Of a DNA stretch of 64,000 bases, positions 1 through 13,443 are shown one piece after another. The notes below the pieces were generated by a model. That model did not search any database. It saw only the letters and a program-made list of their open reading frames with translations, and was not told the origin of the DNA. Each line of letters opens with the position of its first letter. Positions within the stretch are counted from its first letter, which is position 1. The stretch spans positions 62,001 through 126,000 of the forward strand of contig JBBPEB010000030.1 in assembly GCA_039096225.1 (NCBI GenBank), given 5' to 3'. This DNA is from Blastocystis sp. Blastoise (taxonomy: Eukaryota; Sar; Bigyra; Opalinata; Blastocystidae). The position numbers and the translations under genes were made by a program.

Positions 1-250
1 TAAATAATAAGAAAATGAAGAATACGAATAAGGAGTATGATAAGCAGAAGTGAATAAAAAGAATGAGAAATGGAAGGACAATACTAATAATAATAATAAG
101 AAAAAGAAGATACAAAAGGAGGAGGAGAAGAATGAAAAAAAGTTAAGGCTAACTAGAAGCAGAATAGTATAAAGATAATGATAATAAGATTGTAGAACAA
201 GAAATAGAAGTAGAATAAGAAGAGAAATGATTAGGAAGTATAAGTAAAGT

Positions 251-319
251 AAGAAGAGAAAGATATCATGAATAAGAAGAGAAAGATATCATGAATAAGA
301 AGAGAAAGATATCATGAAT
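251..319. repeat. Tandem repeat, 23-bp unit x3
   Basis: Three perfect head-to-tail copies of a 23-bp unit that starts AAGAAGAGAAAG and ends ATCATGAAT. There are no spacers, so this is a minisatellite and not a CRISPR-type array. Confidence 0.9.
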
Positions 320-1373
320 AAGAATAAGAATAAAAAATGAAGTAGAAATACAAGCAGAAATAGAAGTAGAATAAGAGTGTAAAAATAAGGTGAATAAGAA
401 TAAAATGTGGAAGATGAAGAAGTAGTAAAAGTTGAGTGAATAGTAAAGAGAAATGGAAAGTAGACACTAAGGCTTATGAAATGAAAACAAAGGAATAACA
501 CCAGAAATAAGAAGTAGAATTAGAATAAGAAGGAAATTAAGAATGAAATGCTGAAGTAGAAGAAGAATTAACAGGAGACAAGAATAAGTAGAAGGCGAAG
601 CAGAACGAGAATAAGCGTAAAAATAATAATAATTAAAGAATAATATCAATTAAAAGAAGGAAAATAGGAATGAGAAGTAAAATAGAAATTACAATAAAAA
701 AAATAAGTAAAAGTAACTAGATAAGCAGAATGAAAATATGAATAGTATGATGAAGGGAAAGGAGAATGAGAAAGTCGCATATGAAGGAAAGCGAGAAGTA
801 GCACGAGGATAGTAATAAAAATAAGAAAGAGAAATTAAAAAATAAGGAGACGTGGAATAAGAAGGAGAAAGTGAGATATATGGAAAAACTAAATAAGAAA
901 CAAAATATTAAGTAAAATAAGAAGTAAAAAAAGAAGTAAAAAAAGAAGTAACAACAATATATGAAAAAGAAGAAGTTGAAGAAGTTGAAGAAGGAGAAGA
1001 AAAATAAGAATAAGAGAAATATATCTAAGAATAATAAAAAGAAGATGACAATAACAAGGAGAAGTAAATTTACAAGGAGAAAAAAAAGAAAGGAAACATA
1101 AGTGAAGAAGGAGAATAAGGAGAAGTAGAATAAGATGTACAGGTGAAGAAGAATAAGTAGTAGACGTAAAGTAAGAAGAATAAGAATAAGAATGAAAGGA
1201 TAAGAAGAAGGATAAGAAGAAGAAGAAGAAGAATGAAAAGGAAAGGATAATTAGAAGTATAATAATAAAATATAATAGTAGAATTCGTGAAGAGGTAATA
1301 GTTATGAAAACAAATAAAGAAAAATTAATATCTATACAAAAAAGAAGAAAAAGATGTAGTAAGAAGTGTATTA

Positions 1374-1429
1374 GAATGAAGAATGAAGAATGAAGAATGA
1401 AGAATGAAGAATGAAGAATGAAGAATGAA
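1374..1429. repeat. (GAATGAA)n microsatellite
   Basis: Eight uninterrupted copies of the 7-bp unit GAATGAA at the right edge of the purine-rich tract. Confidence 0.92.
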
Positions 1430-1440
1430 ATTTTGTAAAC

Positions 1441-3868
1441 CAAAAAATTTAATAAATAAAAGAATAATAAATTGCAACTTTCCTAATAGACTAATAATAT
1501 TTGTAATCAATTTTTTGTTTTATAGAAGAAACAATAAAAATACCACTAGGTCTAAAGAATATATAATATTATAAAAATAGAATATTAATAATTATAATAT
1601 AAAGAAAAAAATAACATATATATTATTAATAGTCAGTTAAAACAAACTAACTATATTATTAAATACATATATACCTTAATAAAGACTTGAATCATCGCAA
1701 TCTGATTCCCAAGTTGTGCTTAAATACGCTAAGATTCTATAAATAAATACGTAGAATAAATTAATAAAATTAATTAAAGTATAAACATATTAGAAAAACA
1801 ACAAGATAGAAAAATAGGAGCTAATTCAATTATAAAAAGTATAATATAAAATTAAAAAAAGATAGGGATGCTATTAGAATGATAGTGATGTATTAATAGC
1901 ATAGACAAGAAATAGATATAGCAAAAAATAAACAAAATGAGAAAAATGAAAAATATCTATATACCTTAGATTCATCAGTATTGTTTACCAAGACCTTTTG
2001 AATTGATCTGAAACCAGATGAAGTTTGTTTTGAGCATATAAACAAGAAATAACCCATTGATCAACTGATTACTATATAAAATTAAATATTTGAAGAGAGT
2101 AAACTATATAATATATATATTTATAACTAGAAAACATACATAGATTCATTTTATATGCTTATAATGAAAATATATGAAATAAATCAATATTTGATTTTCA
2201 AGAAATAACCATTCTGAGGATGGAAACAGAGGAAAAACAGCCTAAATAGCGGAATTAATCTCTTCTATAGAAACTTTTTTGGGTTTCAGTGAACAAGTTT
2301 TAAAAATAATTTCTAGAGATTCAAAGTATGGTATAAAAAGTCTTCTTTGATATGGTCCCTATTCTTGGAGTCTTTCAGAATCACTTAAATCTTTGGAAAA
2401 CCGTATTCAGCTACGGCTTAAATGAACTCCTAAAAAAGAATATTTTTTAAATATTATTATATGGATTATTTGCTTATTTAGAAGGTTATTTTATTATTTA
2501 TATTTATATTATATTTTATTAGGTAGATTATTATAGATTAGGCTTGAAATGAATCCAGATAATAAACCAATTAGTGATTCATTCTTTCACGTATATACTT
2601 ATTTGATTTACCATTATTTATATAGGTTTAGAAACATGATTTAGAGAGCCCGGTGGAGTTGGCTACAATATTGGAAGAAAACGCAATGATCGGAATTTCC
2701 TCTTTAAGAATATTCTTTGGTGTATGTTCTAGTGGTATATTATTTTGTTTTTTGTTTGTATATTTAATTATTTATTTAGGAAATTCAAAAGAAAAAAGTA
2801 ATTGGTCTCCATCTACTAAGAAAATTGATGTCTAGGTCCTTCTTTTGATTTTTATTATTTTATTTTTTTATCAGAAGTATATATTTATGTTATTAATGCT
2901 ATATTGTATCTAATTATATAGAAATGGCAAGTGATTATTGTTTTGGAATTTTTGTAACTTTTCGATTTCAGCACAATTATCGAGTCCTTAAAAGTATATA
3001 AATATATTAAATAATTATTTTTTTCTATAGATATATGGAGTAAATTGATATGGTTATATATACAAAAAAAAATACTAGAAGAATATGGCTAAAAAGTATA
3101 TATTTTTTTATTTTTATATTATTAAAATTATATATATTTGTTTAATTAAATTTGTATATTGTAGTTATTTATTTTTGTTATAACTGAGGCTCTAACATTG
3201 ATATATGGTTCAAATATATATATATATATTTTTATTATTTATAAATTCTTAATATTTTATTAATTTATTATATTATTTTTCTATATAGGACTATTAATTA
3301 TCATTCTTTTATTATAGTTTATATATATATATATGTATTATTTATTTTCGATATATTTTATTCTTATTCATATATATAGTATTATTAAGCTATGTACTCA
3401 TTAGCTTCTCTACATCAATACTATTATGTGACTAGGTATATTATATATATATTTAATTATTAGCATATTATTTTCTATTACTTCTTAATATATATATATA
3501 TATATTTATATATTAACTAGTATTTTTATATAGAGAATGTGACGTTTCCCTTATGTTATAAACTTCATGGTCATCAATTTTTATATCTAAGGTATATAGT
3601 TTTTATATGTAAGTAATTGTTTTATTGTAGTATATTGTTTCACATTATTTTTATATATTATTCTATTTTCCGTACAATAATTTTTTATTTTTTTTATATA
3701 ATTTATATTATGTACCTATAATTACTAATAATATCCTATTGTTTATATTTCTGTTATTCATGTCTCTATATTTTTATTTGTTATATAAAAATATATATAG
3801 TAAAACTGTAATTATATATATATATTATATATGTGTTATATATATATACAAATGTTTTTTTATTTGAA

Positions 3869-3958
<90 letters not shown>

Positions 3959-4846
3959 GTTATAGACTTTTATTGTATTCTTTTTATATTATTATTTTAT
4001 ACATTTTTCTCTCTATATAACATATTCACAGATATATTTACCAAATATATACTCTTTAGAAAATTGATATATGTTTTATTTTGGAAGTTGATAATATATA
4101 CTAGAATCAGTTCATATCAATTGTTTATTCTTAAACTTTATATATATATATATATATTATTTATCAAAGTCAAAGTTATATATAAATAGAATAATGAAGA
4201 ATTATCTATATATAGTGGTCTTTAGTTCTATTACTACATTATTTTTATGTATTTAAGGTATATATAAATATATTATATATATACTTTTATATATACTTAT
4301 TATATAAATATAAACTTATAGACTTATATATAGTAATATATCAGTTATCCTTTTATTTTTCTCATGAGTTTTTAAGTATATAGTCTTTTTATCTTATTAT
4401 ATATATAATACATTTTTTATAATTGACACAAAAGGTAATATTATTTGTATATATAATTTTATCTCAACTATTCTTCTATTTTATTCTTTTATATCACTTT
4501 TTCTTTCTATAACTATATTATGTATTATCATTTTATAATATAATTTGTTTATAGTTAATTATGTATATATATGTAGTAACAGTAATAACTCTTCTTTTTA
4601 TCTCTTTTGTTCAATTATACTAGTATATTTTCTATGATAATATATATACTTTGTATTTATCTCCTTTTATATATATTATCTATTTATTTTGATACTAATT
4701 ATATATACACTTAGTGTTATGTATACTACATTTTCTTTTTGTTTATAATACTATACTAATATCATTTTTATTATATATAGGATTAAGGATATATATAATT
4801 GTTTTGAATGATTTACTTTTGTATTATGTTAAACCTTATTTTCTTG

Positions 4847-4886
<40 letters not shown>

Positions 4887-5606
4887 TTTTCTTTATATTT
4901 TCCAGCTTTCTTTTCTATTATATACATTTATACTCACTATAGTGTACTATTATTAATATATATAGTTTGTGAAGATATTAAATAGATTCTACGTAAAGAG
5001 TATGTATTTTAATTGTTTTAATACATATACATAATATGTTCCTATGTTATATTTAAATATATATATTTTTTACTTTATATATATATTTTTCTCATAATTA
5101 CATATATGTATATATTCATATATATATATATATAGACTTGGTATTCCCTTAATTAATTCATGCCGTCTTATTCATTCATTTTATATATATAGTCTATAAT
5201 CAGCTTTTATGAATTATTACAAATAATGTATACAATCCTTTTGTATGTATTTTATTTATATTTATATAGCTTGCTATGTAGTATTTTCTATTATAACAAT
5301 ATAATGTGTTTATTTTATTTATATATATATTAATTTTTTTTTTTAATCTATATATAGAACGTATCTTTAGCTTATCTTCTATGTTCGTATACAACTTAAT
5401 ATAGATAGTATATATTGTATATATTTATTATATATATTGTTTGCTAATATTCTATTTTTAACTTTATTCTTAATTACATTATATTCTATTGTATATTGAA
5501 ATAATCTTTTTATTCTACATGTTTTTATTATTTAGGTTAGTATTAATAGGTGTAATAGAGTATATATATATATAATTACAATATTTTTATAGTCTCTTTT
5601 CTTCAA

Positions 5607-5639
<33 letters not shown>

Positions 5640-5640
5640 T
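1441..5640. other. AT-rich gene-free spacer
   Basis: Very A+T-rich DNA with many TATATA runs. Some stretches (about 1,675-2,440 and 2,640-2,840) are less AT-biased and read like worn coding sequence (see findings), but stops and missing splice partners prevent a gene call. The rest, about 2,850-5,640, shows nothing beyond dinucleotide runs. Confidence 0.6.
3871..3955. repeat. (AT)n microsatellite
   Basis: About 42 uninterrupted AT dinucleotides, the longest dinucleotide array in the window. Shorter (TA)n runs occur throughout the introns and spacers. Confidence 0.95.
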
Positions 5641-5658
5641 ATTCATATAATTAATATT

Positions 5659-5726
5659 CCTTAGACTGAATATGGTCAGTAGCAATCATTAATAGATTGC
5701 TATCAGGTTCAATTCCTGATCTAAGG
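5659..5726 (+). tRNA. tRNA-like cloverleaf, anticodon loop TAA
   Basis: A compact 68-nt cloverleaf can be folded by eye. The acceptor stem is CCTTAGA/TCTAAGG (7 bp, perfect). The D-like arm is CTGA/TCAG with GG in the loop. The anticodon-like hairpin is TAGCAATC/GATTGCTA with loop ATTAATA. The T arm is TCAGG/CCTGA with the canonical loop TTCAATT, and GGTTCAATTCC is a perfect B box. Unusually, positions 8-9 and most linkers are missing, and a Leu(TAA) tRNA should have a long variable arm. It could be an organelle-type insert, a pseudogene or a tRNA-derived element. Confidence 0.45.
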
Positions 5727-6829
5727 TTGTATACTATATTTTTTATAAAAAAATTTAAATGTTTTTTCCCTATAGGTATTCTCATTCATTAGAACCAATA
5801 TGAATAAATACATTGAGTTTCATGCAATTGAATCAACTCTATACGTCGTTAGTCGCTCTTTTATAATAATTTTAGATACCTTTACTTAAAACCAAACACA
5901 TTCACAATTACAATCACCCAAAATTATCTAGTCATTATTTTGTTGAGTTATGTATCCTATTCATCAATTTTACACACAAATAAAAAATAAATATTCATCA
6001 ATAATATCTTGAAGTCTATAAACACGCAATACATTATTTGTTTATACTCTTAAAAGGCATTTCTACTGTTTATATTAATATGATTGACACTAAGAATCAT
6101 TTCTAACCAACTTTAAAAACTTTTGAAGAACCTTAACAAATTTACATTACCTAAAAAACTATTATAATCAACTTTGGCTTATACGAGTCATGATTAAATT
6201 TAAATTATTAATAGAAATTCATAATAAAGGCATTCTATCTCAACATATCACCAAGAGAAATCAATTATGTTTGTAACTTCCCTAAAATTAAATTAATTAC
6301 TAAAAGACGTATTTTAATTAATGTAGAATTCAAATTCAAACACACATAAACTCATCATTTCTGACAATTTTACACATTTAGACAATCTAGTGAGTATCAC
6401 ATAATCAACTAATTCTTGTTGTCTTCATCAAGTCTAACGATTTCCTTATGACAAGAAGCATCAATTTTATTTTATTCAACACTCTATAAATAATTAATCA
6501 ATTAACTAATTTTATTTACTTAAATACATACTCCAATAACAACAACAAGACATCAGGAGTGAGAATAACTGATTAAACTATTTAAATAAAATAATTAATA
6601 ATAAAAAGTAGAAATATTAGGATTTTAATAATTTTTAATAAGTTAATTTATAGTGAAGTTTCAATAATCATATAAAAAATATGATTAATTTAGCTTTTGT
6701 ATGTTCTAAGCATATATCTATCTATATATAGTCCCTAGGAGTATATTAGAGTACCTTCCAGTCTCCATTGGCAGATTGATCTAAACTGGTATGTTCTCTT
6801 TCTCTATTATGAGCTAATCTAGGTGATGT

Positions 6830-7076
6830 AAAGTGGTTGTACTAGATGGTCAGCTATTGTGTCGTGGTTATAAATGGGATGATGTGACGTCACCATATAA
6901 AACTATTTCTTTAGGTTTTATCAATGAGTGGGAAATGCTTGGCTATGTTAACTGAGCGTTGCTTGAAACTTTCAAAAAATCAATTGGTCAAATGTCTAAA
7001 CAGATTTGTCTTGAATCATACAGAATCATGATCTATTCACATAATCACTACATCTACAATTCAAATATTCATATTT
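6830..7076 (+). pseudogene. Possible coding fossil, one internal stop
   Basis: One frame reads about 82 codons with a single internal TGA (6953-6955). It starts KVVVLDGQLLCRGYKWDDV and is compositionally unlike the surrounding AT desert. No ATG, splice sites or family could be assigned. It may be a decayed exon or chance. Confidence 0.25.
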
Positions 7077-7247
7077 GAAGTTACTTGGTTTAACTCATAT
7101 TCTGATTCTAGATGTATATATTTTCTACATTTTTTTTATATAAATATAATTATATAATTATATTAATGTTTATATAGGTTGTTATATAGCTATTAAATCT
7201 AGTTCTTGCTTTTCTTGTCACTAAATTCTTGGTTCTTCTCTTTTATG

Positions 7248-7278
<31 letters not shown>

Positions 7279-7433
7279 TATTATTAACTTCTTATGTTTT
7301 GATTTTATAATATAAATTTCTTAATTTTTGAAAATTATTTCTATTTATACATATTATTAGTTTCTTCTATGTACTTATTTGAAGTTTTTATTAATATTAA
7401 TTTATGCACTTTTTTCTTTTTTTTTAATTATAT

Positions 7434-7470
<37 letters not shown>

Positions 7471-7569
7471 CTATTTCTATATATATTTGGTTTTCTTTTT
7501 GTCTATATTTGCCTTCTTTTCCATTTTATTCTTATTAATTTCTTTGTTATACTTTATATTTTTCTTATA

Positions 7570-9480
7570 GTCATCGTGTTGATTCGGGTAATTGTTACTA
7601 CTATTAATACTACTCAATATCACATTTCATTATATAATATACCTTTTTTCTTTAGTTCTTACTTATCATTCTCCTTACATTCTTCTTATCTTTCCTTTTT
7701 GTGTTCTCCTTCTATAATTACATCTTCTCTTCATTTCCACCTCTATATCTTAATCTTCTTGTTCTTCTTCATTTTCTTCTTATGTCATTACTTCCTTTTC
7801 ATATCTTTCCACTTCTACTTTTCTATTCGCTATTCCTTTTAATTCTTCATCTAGACGTTCTTTCTATATTCCTTTTTCTTTTATATATCCTTATTCCCCT
7901 TCTCCTTTTCTGTCTCCAATATTCTTTTCCTACTCGTTCTTCTTCATCTATTTATCCTTATGCTTCTATATCTTGTATATACCATTCTTTTGCTTCTCAA
8001 TCTCAATCTCCTTCTCTCAATCTCTTCTGTATCTCTTCTTCTTCCTCTTCTTCTATATATCCTTATTCCCCTTCTATATCTTATATATATCTTTATTCTT
8101 CTTCTATATCTTATATATATCCTTCATCTTCTATATATCCTTCGTCTTTATATTCTTTTTCTCTCTATATATCCTTCGTATATATATTCTTTTTCTCTCT
8201 ATATATCCTTCCTCTGCATTCCTTCTTCTATTTGCCATTATTCTTCTTATACATTTTATCTATATCATTCTCCTCCTATGTTTTCTATTTTTTCTATATA
8301 TCCTTATTCTTATCTTTCCTCTTCTATATATCGTTTTTCTTCTATATATCTTATTTTTGCTTCTTCTTCTATATATCTTTCTTCTTCTTCTATTTATTGT
8401 TCTTATTCTTCTGTATCCTCTATTTATCATTATTTTCCATAGTATTCTTCTACTGTATCTTCTTCTTGTCTCTTTCTTCTTCTTAAATATCTCCTTCTTC
8501 TCCTTCTTTTCTTCTATATCTTCAATATACCTTTCTTTATCTATATATTTTGATGTTCATTATTTCTCTATATATCTTTATTCTCCATATTCTTCCGTAT
8601 CTTCTTCTTCTTTTTATGCTTCTCTTTATTCTCCTTCTATATATCTTTCTTTTCCTTCTTTTCCTTCTCAGTCTCCTTCTCTTCATTTTATCATTCTCTT
8701 TCTCTCTATCTCTATCTCTTTCTATTTCTATATCTTCTATATGTACTTTTTCTTCTTCTTCTTCTATATATCATTATTTTCCTCCTCCTCCTACTCTTCC
8801 TTCTTCTTTTATCATCATTCTTCTACTTCTTCTATCATTTCCTTCTTCGATTTCGATATCTCTATATATCATTTTTCTCCTTCGTCTTCTCCTTCTTTAC
8901 TCTTTATATTATTCTAATTTTATTCCTTTTCATCTATTTCCTCTTTATCTCAATATTCTCTCGATTTATTACACATAATATCAATTATATATATATATAT
9001 ATATAATCTTTTATACTCTTTTTCTTTCATCATATACTATCTTTTTTCCTACATTTACACTTGTACTTCCTATGTGTACTCTACTTATATTTTTATTTCC
9101 TTCTTAATTTATTCTCCCTTGTTCTTCTTCTAACTCTCTTCTCTATCTGTTTTCTCTTCTTCTCCTATACATGACTTTTTATTATCCATCTATCTTTCTT
9201 TTCTTCTTACCTTCTTATCTTATTTTTTACTCGCTTCCTATTCTTATTCTTCTTCTTTATATATATGCTTTTTATTCTCTATCCTATTAACTAACTCCTC
9301 CTTCTTCTTCTTCTCATTTACTTAATATTTTTCTTTTTCCTAATTTATTTTCCTATATTCTTCATATTCATGTTTTCATTTTTTTATATTCAATTCCTAT
9401 CTTTTATCATCTTATATCTATATATATACTTCTCTCCATATTTAAACTATTTCTATCTACTATACTAATTAATATAGTAT
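7570..9480. repeat. Pyrimidine-rich low-complexity tract
   Basis: The + strand is nearly all C and T with TATAT interruptions, built from TCTTCTATATATC-like words. Several overlapping frames are open on the + strand because stop codons need purines, so the long Ser/Tyr/Leu/Phe frames here are artefacts of composition. The tract is the strand-inverted counterpart of the purine-rich tract at 1-1,440. Confidence 0.8.
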
Positions 9481-9588
9481 TTATTTTTATTAATAAAAAG
9501 ATTTTATCCTTTTTATTTCTTATTTATACTTATTATTTTATATGTTTCTTGTTTATATATTTAATTTATATATTAAAATAATTTTTTC

Positions 9589-9632
<44 letters not shown>

Positions 9633-9765
9633 GCAACAGTAATATGTATTCTATTTGATAAATATATATGAAAGAGATAAGTATATATTTATATATCTAT
9701 ATTATTGATTCATCTTTTTTAGATATATATATTAAATATTGTATTTTATTATTATTTATTATTAC

Positions 9766-9834
9766 TCTTATGCTCTATAAGGTGAGAGGCTATCATAATT
9801 CGATAACAATCAGGTTCAACTCCTGACATAAGTC
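9766..9834 (+). tRNA. tRNA-like cloverleaf, degenerate
   Basis: It shares the T arm of the element at 5,659 (TCAGG-TTCAACT-CCTGA; B box GGTTCAACTCC). The acceptor stem is CTTATG/CATAAG (6 bp plus a mismatch), the D-like arm CTCT/AGAG with AAGG in the loop, and the anticodon-like stem GCTATC/GATAAC has one mismatch and loop ATAATTC. As in the first element, positions 8-9 are absent. Probably a tRNA pseudogene or tRNA-derived repeat. Confidence 0.38.
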
Positions 9835-12751
9835 ATTCTATATATATATATATATTTTTTTTTATTTAATAAACGTTTTAATTATATGTTCTTTTTACAC
9901 TTATTAATGTATTTATTAAATTATTTATAGCTCTTCATCCTTCAAAACTTCATAGTTTCTGAAATGAGTTGTAATCTGTTTTATTCTCAAAAGTGTAGCT
10001 TATTCAAAATATGTTTGAATTGAGTTAAATACAGTTTTAAAACTTAGATTCATTTTTTATTTTCAAAATATACTCAAATACAGAGTATATTCAGCAATCA
10101 TTAATACTTTAACGACTGTAGTTTATTATTTTTAACTGAATTCTGGTCAGTATACTCAATACAAACAACTAAGTACAATACATACGTATTCATGATTTTT
10201 AAACAACATTTTCCATTTCGACATTTACTTGATCCATTATAAAACTATTTGTCCTTTTGATATAGTAAAGAAAAACGAATACCATATACCAAACAAAACG
10301 TTTTAACTTGAATCTCGTCATCTATTAAATATTTTTCTTAATCAATTCACAGTTCATACTCTTAAAACAGTTATTTAAGATTAATATTTATGTATTTGTC
10401 CTTATACAATATTTTCATGACACTGTAATAATATATATGAAAATTAAAAGAGTCAAGAAATCTGTTAATTATCAAAAAATAAGTTCTATTTACTAAAATC
10501 ATATTTATAAGATTTATAAACTTATACCATATAAAAACATAGCTCTTATATAAAGTATTGGCTGAATTAGTTTATTTGTAAGTAAATTAAAAGTATGTTA
10601 TATAACGTAATTTTAGGTTACTCTTTTTAATCAGATTTATTTCATAGCTATTTATGGTTTATTTGTCTGTTAATCTTATTTTTTAAAACAATTACAGACA
10701 ATTATATTATGATCCTTGTCTATTAAGTTATTTTATTGAATTAATAGTATAAATAAAAGTTATATAACAAAATAAATGTATATATTGATTAAAATAAGGA
10801 ATGAATATAAATAAATAAAAATAGATAAAATTGCCAAAAAGCAAATTCTTAGAATTATATAGTACAATAGACGAACTTCTAATAGAAACTTAAAAATCGA
10901 TTGATTGGATCAAATAGTCAAATCCTAACGTCATAATATGAATTATTCTTTTCATTTTTTATTAATTTAAATTCTTGAAATACATCTAATAAACACGGTT
11001 ATTATATAAATTAATACGATTGGACAACGAAATCAAAATGTTAACAGAAATTTTTGGGTATTTCTAACAAATCATACAAAAAATTGGGTATGTATACAAA
11101 TCAATAGGGAAATCTGGGTATTTCTAACATTTTTCCTAAAAATTATATTAATAATATATATTATTCTCTATATTTATTTGTTAAAAATATATAAAATAAT
11201 TAAATATTGACTGAGAAATTAATGTTATAAGCTATACCCTTTTTTGAAAAAAATTAATTTTCATGTTTTGCATATATAATTTTTTTTCTCAAAAGTTATT
11301 TTATATTTTGATAATATTTTTATAAATTTATAAACTATATGTTATCTAGTTTATAAATAAGTTTTATTTATTTTTAAAAAATTAATATTGATGGAGGAAT
11401 TGTCAAAATAAACTATAGTATCAAAAATGTTTTCTTTTTTTAAACGATTTATTTCACTAATTAAAGACTAATAAAAATTAATTTATTTATTTAAAGCTTA
11501 TTTATGACATATACAACTCATAATGACTCATAACTGACTTTTTAAAGCAAACATTGTCAGTATCAGTTCAACATGTTGTCTTAATTTTTTCAAATAAGTC
11601 ACATTCAATGTCCATAAATGATTCTAAACACTAATCTAAACGTTTTAAGAGTTTATTAAGTTAACAATGTCTGGTGATCTGTTGTCAAAGTCTTTTAAAA
11701 ACAAAATAAAATTGTAAAATATGTTTATTTTGGTATTTAGTGATTCAGTATGAAGTCAAATGTCAAATATATTTATTATTGATGAGAATATTGACAAAAA
11801 ACAAATAAAAAATTTAAAAACAAAATTTCAAAAAACAATTTTTTATTGGATTCAACTATAGTCTCCTATGACTTCATTTTTTTATTTTTTGGAAAAGTGA
11901 TAAAAATGCATCATGTTTGGATTGTCTTATATATAAATATTCTTTAACTTTTATTCTATATTGAATATTGACTCAGAAATCGTAATCACAAAATATACCC
12001 TTTTTAGAAATTTTTCTTTTTTATGTTTTTAATATAAACTTATATATTTTAGTCAATATTGAATATTAAAAGGAAATATTAAAAATGCATCATGTTTATG
12101 TTATCTAGTTTCTAAATATATTTTAATTTTCATTATATGTTGAATATTGACAGAAATATCAAGATCACAAAATTGGGTATCAAACACTAAAATTTTTAGA
12201 AACAAATTTATCTCTTTTAAAAGATATTAATAAAATATAAAACATATTTATGACGGATATAGAGTTAAATAAATGCATTAAAGCTCAAATAAGTTTATTT
12301 AAAAGGAATGTGTCGGATATCAGTTTGACTTTTGTTGTTATTTAAAAGATTTATTGTTGTTTTATAATAGTTGAGGTCGTGTTCATTACATATAAAATGT
12401 TTTTAGAGTTTATAGTTAGTGATCTGTGTATTGATATGTTGTCAAGTTCTAAATATAAACAAATCTACCCGTCAAAACTATTTATAAGACCAACCCGTCA
12501 ATAAAAGTTAATTTTATAAAAATAAATATAGAGTATGTTAATAGATATAGGAAAAATAAGAAAACAATAAAAAATGAAAATGGAAAAATAAGTGTTTTTA
12601 TAAAAATGAAAAATATTGGATAAAATAAAAATAATCCAATAATTTTGGTTAAAATTTTGTGCGAAAATGGTTTTTTGCGATTTTTAGCCAGAAATTTAGA
12701 ATTTTCGAAAATTTTTTTTAACAGTCATTTTCAGAATTGTGTTCCGGATTT

Positions 12752-12851
12752 TATGATGTAATTTTTATTTTATAAAAGTTAATAACAAAGTCAATAATAG
12801 TGAAAGTGTGTGAGACACCGTACGCTACATGAACTAAATTAAGGATATTAA
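12752..12851 (+). repeat. 100-bp direct repeat, copy 1
   Basis: Identical over 100 nt to 13,344-13,443, at an offset of 592 nt. It begins TATGATGTAATT and ends AAGGATATTAA. A GC-rich hairpin follows immediately. No open frame lies between the copies. Confidence 0.9.
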
Positions 12852-12852
12852 C

Positions 12853-12887
12853 AAGCGTTTCACGACTGGCTACGCCAGCCTACGCTT
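12853..12887. other. GC-rich stem-loop beside repeat copy 1
   Basis: AAGCGT (12,853) pairs with ACGCTT (12,882), enclosing a second stem CTGGC/GCCAG with loop TAC. This is a striking GC-rich hairpin in an extremely AT-rich spacer. It could be a mobile-element end or a terminator-like structure; its function is unknown. Confidence 0.55.
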
Positions 12888-13343
12888 GAATCTAAATAAA
12901 AATAAAAAAAATTTTGTAAAAAAAATATCTTTTCATTATTTTAAATTAATAGTTCATAATAAATTCAAATTTAATAATATTATTAACAACCATTTAATTA
13001 AATAAAAACTAAGAATTAAAATATAAAACGAAGATTACACTACATTTCATAACTAAATATGTTTAAATACTTTAAAAACGTTTATTATTGTACATAAAAT
13101 ATAGTCTATACAATAAATAAGTTATTATAAAAAAACTCTAAAAAACTTTAACATTTTGAAATACACATATCTACTTTTATTAAAATTAATTTTATGCTAA
13201 TATATACATATATTTAATTTATTATTTTAATTTGTAAAAAATAACTTGAATTTCATTTATTTAAAGTCACAATTACAAAAAATGAGTTCTTTTGAAAGAC
13301 AAAAAACATTCTTTAAACTATAATATTTTTGTATTTAGTCAAA

Positions 13344-13443
13344 TATGATGTAATTTTTATTTTATAAAAGTTAATAACAAAGTCAATAATAGTGAAAGTG
13401 TGTGAGACACCGTACGCTACATGAACTAAATTAAGGATATTAA
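13344..13443 (+). repeat. 100-bp direct repeat, copy 2
   Basis: Perfect second copy of 12,752-12,851. The hairpin that follows copy 1 is absent here, so the repeat boundary is sharp. Confidence 0.9.

Larger units (their letters stand above)
1..1440. repeat. Purine-rich low-complexity tract
   Basis: The + strand is almost entirely A and G with scattered T; C is rare. It is built from degenerate GAAGAATAAG-like words. The long open frames on the - strand (Phe/Leu/Ser/Ile only) follow from this bias and are not credible genes. Two clean tandem arrays sit inside (251-319 and 1374-1429). No promoter, splice-site pattern or protein family could be recognised. Confidence 0.8.

Noticed and set aside
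289-1510. Open frames on the - strand up to 184 codons
   Set aside because: Same composition artefact in the purine-rich tract.
7576-8978. Long overlapping open frames (up to 314 codons) on the + strand
   Set aside because: All lie in the pyrimidine-rich tract where stop codons are rare; products are only Ser/Tyr/Leu/Phe/Ile and several frames are open at once.
12752-13443. LTRs of a short retroelement
   Set aside because: The 100-bp repeats enclose only about 490 bp without coding capacity, and no TG...CA ends or primer-binding site are seen.
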